Counted from the first letter of the stretch, positions 35,049-47,904 are shown. The stretch: 64,000 bases of DNA from Diatrype stigma (GCA_022225965.2 JAKJXP020000045.1:248001-312000), one strand, 5' to 3'. Numbers and translations: made by a program. Notes: generated by a model from the sequence alone, not told the origin.

Positions 35049-36573
35049 ATGGCGTCGTCTTCACGCGCTCGCCCTGGCGAGCATCGCTCCATTCAGCAAG
35101 ATTTCATCGCCAGGATCCGATACTCCAATGCGCTACCTCCGCCTCCTCATCCACCCAAGCTGCTAGACATTCCCAACACCGGCCTAGCCAGCGGACAGTA
35201 CACTGCGCCGAGTTTTGCGTCGAGGCTGGCTAGGGAGCAACCGCTAAACATCGAGGCCGATGCGGAACTTGGCATGCCACTAGATCTGGTGGGCATGCCA
35301 GGTGTCTTTGATGGTGATGAGAGCTGTAGGTACCATTTGGAATATCCTATATTTGCAATGTGCTTTGGTATTGACTTCAAGATCAGCTATACAAGCTCCC
35401 GCGCAACCACCAGCACCTCATCCTCATGATCGTGCCCTTCTCCGACCTCTCTCTACCCTTGGAAAGCCAAAGGTCGCTGACCCTTCCGTTTCCTTCCTCC
35501 GACGCACCGAGTATATTTCCTCGGTAACATCCAAGGCCCGCCCTGAATCTGGGCCATTACGGAACCTCAACCCGAGTGTCAGAAGGCCATTGAAGCGGCC
35601 GTCCCCAGAGCCGGACAAGGATTCGCCAGCCTATATCAAGCGGAAGATCGATCAGAGCTTCAATGCTGCCGCCGCACAACTGAAAGACAAGAGCCGCATT
35701 AAGCATCCTAGCAAGCGAAACGTCAAGCTTGTCGACGCTTATCCTCTCCTCCCCGATCTCGAAGCCTTCCCTGACTCGGGCGCTTATGTCGTGGTGAAAT
35801 TCACCAATAATCCTGTGCCGTCTTCTAGAGTATATGATAAGAGACTGCTCAATGGTCTCTTCCGACCCATTGAGAAGTCCGAGGCCGAAGAGGAAGCCTT
35901 TAACATAGCACTCCAAGCCTATGAACACGATCCTCACAACAACCCTAAGCCAACCACCTCCATGAATTACGATTTCTACCTCAACGATTCCGTCGATGCG
36001 GCCGACAAGTTCCGGCAGAGGTTCGATGTTCACAATCCGAACCATGACGACGATAGCCTTTATACACATAAGAACAACGATGGACCCAACTTCCAATTCA
36101 CACGCGTCAGAGCATATGAGACGGCACATGAGGTCGAGCTAAATCATGAGACCAAGTACGATGAAGAGGTCGTTCTTGCCTTTAATAATGACGCTACCGT
36201 GGATCAGAAGGCCGCCTACTACTACCCTGTTATGCAGCGGTCCACCATACGACCTCAGCGCTCCAAGAACATCGCCCGCACCATAGGAGGAGCGGAGATA
36301 CAGGACCAGGTCATCCACCAGCTCGACGTGACCGTAAAAGACCCGGATGATTCGCTGAAGCAAGTTATGGACGGCTTCAAAGAACACCCCTACGAACAGC
36401 CTGAAGGCGATGACGAAGAGGAAGGCGAGGGGGCCACGGACGGGCGGAATCAACAGCAACAGAACGGAGATGAAGGCGATGATGATGGCGTAGCGAGCAA
36501 CAGCGGGTCGCCCGCCCGGCAGCGGAGTCCCGAGGACGAAGACCAGGATGCCGAGGGCGACGAAGAGGACTAG
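35049..36573 (+). CDS. PAF1: Paf1, RNA polymerase II-associated factor 1
   Basis: Core subunit of the Paf1 complex, which travels with Pol II and supports elongation and histone H2B/H3 modification. Exons 35049-35325 and 35387-36573 (61-nt intron) give 487 residues. The acceptor at 35385-35386 is needed to keep the frame (GDESS then IQAPAQPPAPHPHDRALLRPL). Paf1 signatures: QQDFIARIRYSNALPPPPHP, PKLLDIPNT, SVSFLRRTEYIS, HPSKRNVKLVDAYPLLPDLEA, and TSMNYDFYLND later in the protein. The C-terminal 70 residues are an acidic, Gln- and Ser-containing tail (DDEEEGEG, DEDQDAEGDEED), as in other Paf1 proteins. Nuclear; no oddities. Confidence 0.95.
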
Positions 36574-38794
36574 TCAGATGGCAGGGTAGGCTCGCATGAG
36601 CATCTATTCGACGGGGGGTGGATGGGGTAGAAGTATTTAGCTCAAAACCACATCGGAAGGAAGACAGGAGACAGCCACGCCTTGGTTCCAGCAGGGCCGG
36701 GTGAGCGTAGATTTCATCCTGTCTATCCAACAAAACGTAGCTTTTCGGGATATAGCCCATGAGCTCTGGTTAATCAATTCATACTCGAGATTCCAAACAT
36801 ATCAAGACGCTCCAATAAAGGTGAACTGTCGCGTATCGTTACACCATAGATAAGAGACCCCTATCTTGTCTGGGCAATGATCACGATTAGCTAGTGCTTA
36901 CATAATGTCTACTCGATGACATCTGACGATATTCGGTTCCCTTGAGCTGAAAGGGGTCAGAGCTGGTAGGTACCCGTCAAGTATGCAGAGGTGCTAGCTA
37001 CCCGTCTGCTTGCCTTGTGTGTAGAGGGTGGGCCAAGCGGACGTCAAACGAATTATCGACAGACCCTACATAGGTAGTCAGCTAGCAACTAACAAAACCC
37101 CTCAATTTCTTGAACATAGTTTAGCTTTTTTAATACGGAAATTTACTGATTGTTCATCCTTTGCCTGTCAACTCACTAGCTTGATGTCAGGTGGTCAATC
37201 GATGAACATCTTCAGATTGACTGGTGGGTTGCCATGGAAAGTCCAACGTATAGATGTGTTGAGTAAAACGCATGATATCGGAGAAATGTCTAAGTGTGTA
37301 TGTAGCTTTGGATTCTCAGGGGTTGTCTTGCTTTCCCCTCATTTTTCCCATTGTTTTCGCAGAACTGAGAATGGGACGGGAACCGCTTATTTATTTCCCT
37401 GTACTCAAGATTGCCTATTATGGCTGTAGCAGGTGAAGTCCCCAAAGGCCCGATGCTACATATCAATGTATAAATGTCACTAGGAACGGTTACCATATGT
37501 GGGAATTCCATGTATTAGTCATGAACAGGGGGCTAGGCCACTTCACTATCACCCCTATCCATCACCGTTATCAACACCACGATTCATACACCTTACGAGC
37601 CCCTGGCCTATCAACAAATGCTCTTATTACTAGGCTACTACGCCCATGATTCCACAGTAAAGTCCCTATAAATGTTGTAGGGGAGGTGACAATGGGTACA
37701 GGGTTGTGTGACAGGCGGAATAATACGCAAAGCAACCAACTCCCTCCTTCGGCGACATAACGCCACTTTATCATGCGGCCTATCCGGGGGCCCGCCTTCA
37801 CCGAGAACTCCCCAGTAGATAGATAGACACCCAACTTTGGAAGACACCAGAGCATCTGAAAGAATATGAATTTTGACATCCGTAGTATTCATGTCCTTTC
37901 CTCCATTCAACTATGTATGTTCTCGCCTTTCCTTACAGGGGTATGATTCCGTCCCCCTTATGGACCACTCATAGTTAAGGAGTGGCAGCCTAGACAACAT
38001 GCAGGATCCTACCTAGCATAGACCTCCAGGGGCAACCGCCTACTGCCATTTATTGACGTAGCTTCCGCAGATCTACCGCTGTTGACATGTCTACATGCCG
38101 GTTCCGCAGCTGCTACCTGAACCCCCTGCCCACACACAGCATCCCCACGTGATCCTCCTTCTATGCGACGCAAGTATGTCGTGCATGTTTTCTACGTCTT
38201 ACTCCATGCTCTATACATTCTCTGGTGGTCATGGGACTCGGCTTGTGGGTCGGGTTCGCGTTGGCCGATTGGAGTTACTGCCCGGCCCGGATCTCCTGTT
38301 CATGTAGACTGAGAGTAGCTCTGACGTATGGGTTCGGGCTGAAACATTTTATGCCTTAAAGGTGTACCGCCAATTGTGAATGACAGGAGTAGGTAGATAC
38401 ATATATGATCCTATTAATAGGAGAGGACAACATGGCATTACTACCATCCTGGAGAAATCCATGCTCTGGTACTATTAACACAAGAGACAAAATTGCGTGA
38501 CCACGTCTTACTATAACTCATACTCTCAGGTCAACCGCTGAGCCGAATTTCATTGTATTATATCAAAGGAGTGGATAATATGAAGGTTGATAGGCCATTA
38601 CGTAGGCCCACGCCTTCCTTCTTCAGACACCACAAGAGAGGGAACTCCGTTCTATGCTACATATGAATGAAAGGGCGGGGGTGGGCATGCCTCCTAATCA
38701 TGAACACACCAACCCTTAGGCACCAAGTAACCAAAAAAAAAAATCAGATCCGACGCCATTCCCCATCCGCGACCACAACACGCACGAAATCAGC
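36574..38794. other. intergenic, about 2.2 kb
   Basis: Convergent 3' flanks of PAF1 (plus) and the small secreted gene (minus). A 133-codon frame at 37028-37429 lacks an ATG start and any recognisable motif, so it is not annotated. I see nothing else. Confidence 0.55.
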
Positions 38795-39286
38795 CTAGGT
38801 TTGTCGGCTGGGGGTGGAGTCCAAGAAGATGCCGTTCTGGCCGTCGGCGTAGAAGCTGACGCTGCCGGGCAGCCCGTTGTCGGCGGCGACCTCGAAGCGG
38901 ACCGTCAGGGGGTCGCGGCACTGGAAGGAGTTGATGTCGTGCGGGCGGCCGTCCTTGTTGATGGTGAAGGTGCCCACGAGCGCGCCCGGCGCGTTGCCGT
39001 CCACGTCGAACACGTTGATCTGCACCGGCTTCGGCACGCCGTTCTGGGTCTGGTCCACGACGAACCCGGGCTGGAACAGCGAGAACAGCGTGCACTCGGT
39101 GGCGGGCAGGTCCACGGGGAACGCCTGCACCGACGTCGCCTCGACCCCGGCCGCCGGGTCGGTGCGGATGTGGAAGTCGGCGTTGGGCAGCCCCACCGTC
39201 GTGGTCACGGTGCGCCGCGCCAGGGCGCGGGCCGAGGTGATGGAGGAGCCGGCGAGGGCGGCGAGGACGAAGGTGGTGAACTGCAT
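38795..39286 (-). CDS. small secreted protein, function unknown
   Basis: Single-exon gene for 163 residues that I do not recognise. The start at 39286 opens a clear signal peptide (MQFTTFVLAALAGSSITSARA), followed by a possible Kex2-like dibasic site (ARR). The mature part has two cysteines (ATECTL and FQCRDP), enough for one disulfide. Alternating hydrophobic stretches (VQINVFDVDG, GTFTINKDG, LTVRFEVAADNG, VSFYADGQNGIFL) suggest a beta-sandwich. The gene is strongly G/C-ending. The longer in-frame extension upstream lacks an ATG near a promoter and is excluded because a TATA box lies between. Effector-like, but no evidence for a host role. Confidence 0.8.
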   Translation of the reverse strand: MQFTTFVLAALAGSSITSARALARRTVTTTVGLPNADFHIRTDPAAGVEATSVQAFPVDLPATECTLFSLFQPGFVVDQTQNGVPKPVQINVFDVDGNAPGALVGTFTINKDGRPHDINSFQCRDPLTVRFEVAADNGLPGSVSFYADGQNGIFLDSTPSRQT

Positions 39287-41044
39287 TGTGATGGTGGCGG
39301 TGTAGTGTAGTGTGTGTACTGGGGAACTAAGGACGGGTGTCGATGTTGTGGGTTTCCCAAGATATGAACTCTGAAGTTTCTTCGTTGGAGTTGTTGCTGT
39401 TGTTGATGATGATGGTGATGATCGAGAGAAAGCAGATCTCCTCGAGGGCAAGAGGGCATTATATACCCCTTCGCCAAAATCGCTTGGCCTATAATTATCG
39501 AAGAGTTTGCTGTACATAACGACCGGAACGACTATGGCCGTGAGTCCTAAATCTTTCCAGTGCTGACCACACCCCAGAGCGCAAAGTCCCAAGAAATGCA
39601 TCACGTTTGCTGTCACGATCTCACGCAACGAATAGGAATCGTCGGGGAGTTGTTAGTCTACTTCGATGGCGGCTTAGCTTTCACCATTGTCAGACTCGGG
39701 CCATAGAAGCACGGTATTTCCACGGCAGACTAGCAACAAGAGCAGCGGCCATAGCCTCGTAGAACTAAACATGGACAGTGAGGTGAAGGGAAGGTGAAAA
39801 GGCAGCATTGTAGAGCAGCCGGCTACTCTTTCGCCGAATAAACTAGGGATGAGACCAGTCGCACACTGAGGTTGGGAAAAAACATGAGGCTCAGCTAGGA
39901 CTACTATTTCGAGAAATCAGGGAGCAACTAAAAATAGCGATGTTTTCGATTGGATAGACTATCGAGGCATCGAATTGTTAGCCCCAAGCAAGCATACGTC
40001 CGACCAACACCATAAAGCTTCATATCCTTGGGAGGGCGAGCCACCCAAGCCACGAACCAGACTCCGAAAGCTGACTCAGCCCTATTCAACCGCCGGGCAG
40101 CCAGTGGTGGCTTATTCAAGGTGATGCATTGAGACCTCGTCCCAGGCATGAATGCTGTTATGTTATAAGTGAAAGTTCGATATCGTTAAGTTCAAGGGCT
40201 ATTCGATGTCTGCTCCTGATTGGGCGGAGGTTCGTATACGTTGGTCAGACTACCCCAACTCACGTGTAGTCTGTGCAGCTGATGTCCTCGTGTTTTCTTC
40301 TAGATTCTTCTCCATTATGAAAATCTATGTCAGCTAAGTGTATCATAACAGGCCGCTGATTGCATTAGTATTAAATTCCGAAGTGCGGCGTTATATGAAT
40401 GATACCTATTACGGTACGGGATACATCGACGTTTCTTTCTTGATCTTATATTCTATCTATCGATGAAAACTTCCAACTGCTTTTATGCCACGGCATGGCT
40501 AACTGCATGCCTATGCTGTTATACCCCATGGTTCATATAACCCACAGATCATGACGAGCATAGAATATTTTCCTGTCCACTGCACCCTATGAAGACTTTT
40601 TCTATCGTTGGAAGGAGCTCACGGATGCTCAGGAGAGCTATGATCCCTGAGTTTTAAAACATACCAGCTTGTACTACATACCTTAGCCTACTGGTTCTTG
40701 AATATCCACCGCATTGCTACTGATCTGGCTCTCGATAATGTACTTACATATGAGTCATCATGGACGATATTCTTGCCGGAGACACTGGTTTGCACCTACT
40801 TGTTTGACCAAGACTGCCTTTTGGAGGTGGGAAAGTACTCATAGCCGAGAGATATGACCTCTCAGTTCGTTTCGATCACCAAGTATAATTTTCACCATGC
40901 ATCGCAGATGGGGCCTGTTTCCGGAGATCCAGTTATCAGGATGAAAGGGGGCTTACGAAGATGTTCGACGTGGTCTACTAATACAGTAATTGTCTTTGGG
41001 CCCCTTGCTCCGTGTATTGCCAAATAGGCATTGAACACAACTCA
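39287..41044. other. intergenic, about 1.8 kb
   Basis: Promoter of the small secreted gene on the left and 3' flank of the first transporter gene on the right. Nothing else recognised; mostly A+T-leaning, without long frames. Confidence 0.55.
39458..39465 (-). promoter_or_regulatory. TATA box of the small secreted protein gene
   Basis: TATATAAT on the minus strand, 172-179 bp upstream of the ATG at 39286. Confidence 0.5.
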
Positions 41045-43314
41045 TTACTTGCTCAAAGTGAGACTCGTTGTCTTCGTATCGTTTGTCCGGCCAGGACCCT
41101 CGTCGGCATCGCCTTCCTCTCGCACGAAATCCACTGGGGATGGAGACAAAGAATTGGCTTCGGCCCTAGCTGCCCTTTTCTTGTCGCGCCAAAGAAGGAG
41201 TTGAATAGTACCGGTAACAACAACTACCAAAACCTGTCAGTTTTCTGCGTTTATATATATCTGGGCATGTCTTACCGAGCAAGATTTGTAAGACAAGTGA
41301 CCAAGTGTACCCCTTAGTAGCAGCAGGAAAGTCTGTAGTCTTCCACATGAAATTAGGGGCCTGAATGGGTGTAAGTCAGTTTCGAGTCTCTTTAAGCGCA
41401 TCAGTGAATAACTCACAATGGCCTGTACGACATAAGCCAGGTCGTTGCCGGCGGCGACGAGCAGTGCTCTCTTTTCCGTATCATCAGAGCATATCTCGTT
41501 GATCCAGCTGAGAATGAGAGGGCCGGCTCCAGCCTATGTACCATGTGAGCTTTTCAAAGTAAATAACGCCGAGAAAAGCTCACTTACGCCGATGTTACTG
41601 AGCCAGTAGACGATTGTACGACCATGGATATCCGAATAAAGGGGCATCTTGAGCAAAAGGATACTGAAGATAAGCTATATTGAAGCATTAATCAACATAT
41701 AACGTAGTCAAACACTGGCATTCATATGCAAATTGTGCTTACAGTGATTACGGCGCCGGCTTGGATGAAAGGCCACCGGGAGCCTCTGCAAGGTCCATCG
41801 GAAAGCCAACCCCATACCAATGCCATACCGATGAAAATACCGATCGTAACGTTAGGCACTGTTTGATGATTAGGGAGATTCTGGGAATATTGACAAAGAT
41901 AGCGGCCGCGAGACGAAACTCACAATAGTTGATCTGCGGGACGGTATACGAAACCCCCGGAACGGGAGGGGGGTTTTCGTTGAAGCTTTTGAGCCAGTAG
42001 CCCATGGCGACTTGAATCGAACCGTTGTTCCAAACCACGTATAGTAAAGCTGAGTCAATTATTAGTTCAGAAGACCTACGGGAATTGTACCTAGCGAAAG
42101 GAGGGAGGCGATGTGAAACATACGCAGGAGATATGTGTGCCAACTGGATAAGATGCGTCGGACTTTAGCCTTGGTCCAAGGCTCTTTGCCCGCCCGCCCG
42201 ATGGCTTGCATTCTCTTCGTCGAAAGAAGATGTTCCTCCTCGGTGATCCACCAAGTTTTCTTACCCCCCTGCGGGAGGTTGGGAAAGAAAACCCAGCCAG
42301 CCACCGCAAGGGGCAACGTGATGATACCGTCAATGATGAAAAGCCAGCGCCCTGGTGCACCCCATTAGCCCTGGTTGTTCTTCAGAATACCTTTAAACGG
42401 CTTAATGGGGATCAACTAAGAAGAAAAGTACCAGATCTCACTGTTCACGAGGGGTTAGGGGGATACTTACAGCCAGCCTGACCGTTCACTCCGCTCAAGT
42501 TGGTATACGCTGCCGCCTGCAGGAAACCACTAAATAGTGACCCTACCGAGCCTGCCAACCAGAAGATCATAGCCCGTTTGCCAATTTCCCTGGGTGTATA
42601 CCACGAACCGAGCATATAATGGATTCCAGGATAGAAGCCGGATCTGTGTTCGAGGATGAGTGACTGAGGAAATCCCAACATCGTCCGAGGAGAACCTACT
42701 CAAAGAAGCCGACGAGAAACCGCAAAGCATAGAGAGACTGATATGACTTCACTGACGCCGTACAGATGGTGGCGATGCCCCATCCGACCTCAAGTGAGGG
42801 GATAACCCATCGCGGCGAGACGCGGGTGAGGAGCAGATTGGAGGGGATTTGACCAATGACGTAGCCTACAGTCCAGATAGATGTACCTGCGAAATATTGA
42901 GTCAATAGCTGTTGATAACGAGACTCGTTCGATGTTGCGCGGAGAGTAGTATGTACGACCTCATAGTGGCGTATGCCGAGGTCGGGACTACTTACTAGTG
43001 ACAAGCTCGTTGCCGTACATCTGGAGCTCCTCCTTCATGCCGCTGAGGAAGGCATTCTTGATGTTGTCCTGGTCTATATTCTTGAGGAAATATCCCAACG
43101 ACGCGAACGTGAGGACGAAGGCGTCGACTTTGAAGAGCAACTTGCGTTGGTCGGCCGGAAGATCCCATGTATCCCACACATAGCCCTTCCACGATCTGGT
43201 GGACTTAACGAGCTCTTCCTGAGAATCGTCGAATCCGGGTTCGGGGTCCCGGCTGTAATCATTGGCAACGGAGACCGTCCCGGTGGCTCCGGTGGCTCCT
43301 GTGGCACGTCCCAT
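41045..43314 (-). CDS. MFS transporter, Dal5 (anion:cation symporter) family, pantothenate/vitamin-type
   Basis: Plasma-membrane major facilitator with 12 expected helices. Ten exons on the minus strand: 43314-42996, 42886-42700, 42643-42471, 42351-42124, 42049-41924, 41858-41743, 41674-41588, 41533-41417, 41360-41276 and 41223-41045, all in phase, giving 538 residues. Family marks: LGYFLKNIDQDNIKNAFLSGM, TSIWTVGYVIGQIPSNLLL, LRFLVGFFESGFYPGIHYML, WYTPREIGKRAMIFW, GWRWLFIIDGIITLPL, and APNFMWKTTDFPAATKGYTWS. The spread suggests the Liz1/Fen2 pantothenate-like subgroup, which is inference. The cytosolic C-terminus is polar (PSPVDFVREEGDADEG). The second transporter lies 0.9 kb upstream on the same strand. 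Confidence 0.87.
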
Positions 43315-43771
43315 GGCGTCTCGGTACCGGCGGGGTGTAGATGAAATGGCGTGCTACGTTCGAGAATGCTGCATCGCTATCCATATTATGGTCACTCGGA
43401 GAAGCTGTAGCTGTATTATTATATCTAGCAAGCCCGTATACGAAATATGCGCGCTTTGATTCCGTGTGGGGGTGAATCGGTGATGTTCCCATCGCTCCCA
43501 GGTATCACGTCTAATCACGTCATGCAACTAAACCGCATTTTCCTGCACAACCCCTCGTCCTCCAGCCCCTGACATCCTCTTCGGTATTTCAAAGCATGAT
43601 TTTACCTCCGTTCTAGACCAAGACCCATCAGTATAACCTTTCGGCACTTTTTCCATAAGTTGGGACCGAGCTGAGCACGACTACACTCATGGTCTCCCCT
43701 GATATGCAATGCATCCCGGGATCCTCAAGTTCCACATCTCCCTCCAAACCCATGCGACGCCACCACCAGTG

Positions 43772-44153
43772 ATGAAGGCCCTGGAGGCGTTCGCCAGATG
43801 CTTCTGGGCGTTGCTCGTCGTGAGTGGGGTTGTATTACAGTCGAGACTTCTACCTGGACCCGTTGAGCTACGCCGACGTAGTGCACAATTAGCATTTCAA
43901 AACAGGATTGTTCGGTGCGTGGAAGAGCAGCACAACCCCCTTCGTCTTCGAAGTATACGCGTACTACGCGGACAAATCATACGTTATAACCTGTGCGGTA
44001 GTCTACACGGCTTTTTCAACGTTGTTCGTTCACTTTCATCGTTCGATCCGGGATATTGAACCTGACCTCGGTTTCCTGCAAGGGGCCTTTGATTTCCTGA
44101 AATATTCAGTCTATTCTACTTCACATTCGAAGATGGCAGGTCAATGTAGCTAA
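43772..44153 (+). pseudogene. probable decayed small membrane-protein gene (EXPERA-like)
   Basis: An ATG frame from 43772 encodes a hydrophobic helix (ALEAFARCFWALLVVSGVVL). At about 43845 the sense moves to the next frame by one extra base, reading DFYLDPLSYADVVHN, then a TAG stop, then GLFGAWKSSTTPFVFEVYAY and SYVITCAVVYTAFSTLFVHF in that same frame. Helix-loop-helix order, and FYLDPLSY-like loops followed by an aromatic helix, recall EXPERA/emopamil-binding membrane proteins. Frame change plus stop suggests a broken gene. It is the only coding-like sequence in 43315-44228; the remainder is the first transporter's promoter and the second transporter's 3' flank. An intron-rich live gene is the alternative. 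Confidence 0.3.
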
Positions 44154-44228
44154 TTATAATTAGGAGATTTGTATCAAGGGGTGAAATAATGCAACTATGG
44201 AGAAACTTTTGGGTAGGTCTTGGAGATA

Positions 44229-45921
44229 CTATAATGGATATATGAAGAATTTGTTTTCCATGTCTGTCAAATCCAGCATAGCAATTTCCACCTTCCTCGT
44301 AACGACCTGCCCATTTTCATCCAGTTGCTCGACACGGCCGGACTCCCTCTCATCCTCACTTAGCTCGGCGATCCACACCTCCCGCTCCGCATTCCTACGG
44401 GCTAGGATGAAGCGGATGACGAATAAGATGGCGGGTGTGCCGACCCAGGCAACGACGATCATAGAGATCCACGCGCCGTAGTACCGGGGGGCGGCGGAGG
44501 GGACCCAGATCTGCGGTGATACGAGGTTGCCGACACTATAACCCAACATGAACATGACGTTTCGTGTTAGCTTCTTGGTGTAACCCGCAGCCGACGATGT
44601 TGTCCAACCAAGCGCGATGATGTACGTGATGCCGTATGTGTGTCCCGCGAGCAGCATGCATGTCAGCAGCCCCAGTTTGTTATCCCACGGGATCGTCACC
44701 ATGCCGATTCCGCCTGCCACAGCGGGAATGCACCAAACCAGGCCGTGGACCGCCAAATTCCGCGGGTACCATTTCAGTACGATAGCAGCGATGACACAAA
44801 GAGCCACCCCAAAGCCGCCGCCCGCTACTGCAACCAAGGTAGAGCCGAGACTGGAAACGCCGAGGGACGTGGTCAGGAGATTCTGCTGGCCGTAGGTGAG
44901 ATTGTTTGAGTACATCAACGTGAATGCCTGGAGTGCAAACAGCCACGAGACAGGATCCTTCAGAGTCTCAATGAATTGTGCCTTCTTGAATTGCTTCTGT
45001 TCGATGGAGCTCTGGCTGGACCCGTGGACACGTCGAATGACCTGGACTTTCTCTTCTAAGGTGAGGAACCGGGCCTCAGCGGGATTGCTAGGATAACAGA
45101 ACCAGGCCCAGATGGAGAGGAGGAGGGTCAAACCACCCGTAATGATCATGAACAGCTTCCAAGGCAACACGGCGCTCTTGCTCCATAGCAGACCGTAGGA
45201 TATAAACCCGGCCACGATGGGAGCACCTTGGCAGGTGATCCAGAAGATCGGCTGCAGAAAAGCTTGCTCCTCGCGGTTGAAGAACATGCCAATGGTTATC
45301 TCCATAGCAGGGACGATTACTGCTTCAACGGCACCGAGCGCGAGACGGAGGACAATGAGCCCAGCATACTTGGTCGCCACGCAGTGTAGGAGGAGGACGA
45401 CGGCCCAAAGAAAGACGATCGAGGCAACGAATCTACCAAAGGCAAGCTTCTGCATAAGATAGTGCCCGGGCCATTGGGCGGCAAGATACCCTACGAGAAT
45501 TAGCTCACGACGTCGGCATGGCCGGGCTGTGAAATGGATACGTACCGACATAGAAGAAGGTGTTCAGGTTGTTGTATTGATCCTTGGTGATTCCGGTTTC
45601 CTCGAAAAGCCCTAGAATGGCGGCATAGCCAAGGGTAGACTTATCAATCTGGAGGCAATAAGATGGTGAGTTTGCTGTCGTCTATCCATAGCACAAGAGC
45701 GAGCGACTCACGAATAAGAAGAAGTTGATAGCTGATACCAGAACCATGATATGGAGGTACAGCTTCCTGCGCAACGACTTTTCCTTTTCGGGAGTCAGGG
45801 GCCCGAACTCGTCGCCGTGGTCTTCAATCAGGCGCAGAGTAACATCGGCGTACTTCTCAGCCACCGTCTTCCCGGCGGGCTGACGCCGGGTCGTAAGCTC
45901 AGCCTCCTTTGTGACACCCAT
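44229..45921 (-). CDS. MFS transporter, Dal5/allantoate permease family
   Basis: Plasma-membrane organic-anion symporter candidate. Exons 45921-45712, 45648-45546 and 45490-44229 (introns of 63 and 55 nt) give 524 residues. The ATG at 45921 is the first in frame. Family marks: [20 protein letters not shown] in helix 1, [80 protein letters not shown], the loop [20 protein letters not shown], and TAGYTKK-like [20 protein letters not shown]. The variant SAINFFLF...[12 protein letters not shown] resembles the allantoate/nicotinate branch (Dal5, Tna1), different from its tandem neighbour. Substrate is not predictable. Intron number differs greatly from the neighbour, so the pair is not a recent duplication. 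Confidence 0.88.
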
Positions 45922-47904
45922 CGCGGATATATGATAACGCTGGTGTAACACATGCTTTCCCCTCGAGCCCTCGAATCATGGGCTACGGCTTAATAAGTAT
46001 GAGAACGTTGCGAACTGATAAGCTTGACCGAGTTCGATTCCGAAGTCTTGTATGGTGATATCGGCGCTGCATATTGTGTGATCCAATGGTGTCATACACG
46101 CTAGGTCGTTTCCATTGGCTGGTGTGCTCGAAGACCCCTCTTTATGGTCTGTAACCGGAGCACATGGGGAGCGATAGGATGACTAGTGATGCGATCGTTC
46201 GTTTTTCACGGCGGTTCAATCCGAATTGCGAGCCTTTTGGCCTCTAGGACGAAGGCGATATGTTTATATAATCACCTAACGCCATACACATGTACGTATG
46301 TACGTGGATGGGGTGTTGTAAAGGGGAAATAAAGTCGGGATACCAGTAACAACTATCCGACACTACTTTGAAGACAAGGATGCCAATCCACCCCACTCCA
46401 TCCCTGAATCACCCCGGTCCTGTCCCCACGGAGTGGGAAGGATGGCTTTGACGAGAACAATCTCGATGGCTGGATTCAAACGATAGGCACAACTTCGTAG
46501 CCACATGTAGAACACCGTGGTCAACATGAAGCTATCGTAGGACATCTTTTGGCGATAACAACACAACTCAAATCACCGTCCGGCTTGTATCATCGTGATC
46601 ATCGTCGAGGTCAGGGTCATATTGTCATCTTTTTCGAGGTTGGTCTATTTACTATCGTCACGATGATTTATTGCTGTACTTAAGCAAGCGCAACAAGAAT
46701 CAAAGACCCGGACATGCTTATCTCCGGCGGCTTTTAGCGAGCCGGAGTCATTAAGTCTTGTTTGATATAGGACTAGGGTTGACCGGTTCCGGTGAGACGG
46801 TATAACCAAAGGAGGAACCGGAATCGGGTCCGACGGCAGAGAATAATTAGACCATCCGACCTAAATAAACGCTTGAAGCACCTAGATATCCGTTTATACC
46901 TTAGTCGAGCATCCACAGTTACTTACCTATCCCTTGACTGGTATTATCAAGCCGAATAATCTTACCATGGCGGTATTACTAAGCCATCTGTTAGTAGTAC
47001 CGCTGATTCGTATAGTACTCCTTAACAATGGATCGTTTGGGAAACGGGTGGACAAGAAAAGAGAATCATAAAGACATATCGACGGTCGCGAGGTAGAGAT
47101 ACACCTTGTTAAATAATAGAGAGCTTCGAAGGATGTACGGGTGAAGTGAAGCGAAAGGGCAATGGCGTTGAAGCTTGTGGCTATATTAAAGGGGGTAATG
47201 ACCGAGACACATAAGAACCCCCTTTCTTTGCTGCTCCACGATATCAGATGCCAAAAGAATGTGCTATGTCAATAATATGTAGTATGCCGCTCAAGATATT
47301 AAGTAATCACCACGACGCGGCGACATGCATGGCTGGGATGGTAAGTATCAGGGGATCGGAGTTCAGTCGAATCCCCCCACCCGATTATCCGCTCCTGTGG
47401 CGTCAAGGCCGTTAGCTCGAACAGCCACGCTTATGCATAACATGTTGCAGAAGGCACTGATACGCTATTGCATGTGTCAAACTGTATATCTTCGTGTGGC
47501 ATCGGTCCGGTGGCGTCCTGTGACTCTCGTCGGGAATCCGATGGTCAGAGGTAATCAAAGATAGTTGTCGAGGATCCGACAAGTCGTTCCGGACACTGAC
47601 CTCTTATACCACTGAGGCCAGCCCAGATTAAATGAGTAATGCTACCAAACCTTCGTCTGATAACATCCGTGGGGAACTCCGTACGCAACGGCCATGCACA
47701 CAATGCACCATCCCTTATTATTGGACGAGGGGCAAGACCGCTTGTTAGGTTGCGTCGGTCAACTATTAAGGTTTTCGACTTTTGCGACGGCAATATAAAT
47801 AAAGAGGTCACCGCCGCGTTAAACCCGCTGGTATCAGCGCTCGTCCTCGAATAACACATATCGAATACTGTGGATATTGTCAGCTTGACATCGAAACATA
47901 CACC
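45922..47904. other. divergent upstream region, transporter / scytalone dehydratase
   Basis: About 2 kb between the second transporter (minus) and scytalone dehydratase (plus). No gene found. A 7-bp inverted pair CGGTTCC...GGAACCG sits at about 46782-46826. Confidence 0.55.
47794..47801 (+). promoter_or_regulatory. TATA box of scytalone dehydratase
   Basis: TATAAATA, 104-111 bp upstream of the ATG at 47905, suiting a short 5' UTR and inducible expression. Confidence 0.55.

Noticed and set aside
41166..41348. Apparent frameshift near the last exon of the ten-exon transporter
   Set aside because: Splicing at the first AG (41235-41234) makes a 42-nt intron and breaks the frame, but the next acceptor (TTGGTAG, exon from 41223) leaves a 52-nt intron with a well-placed CTGAC branch site and restores the final helix.
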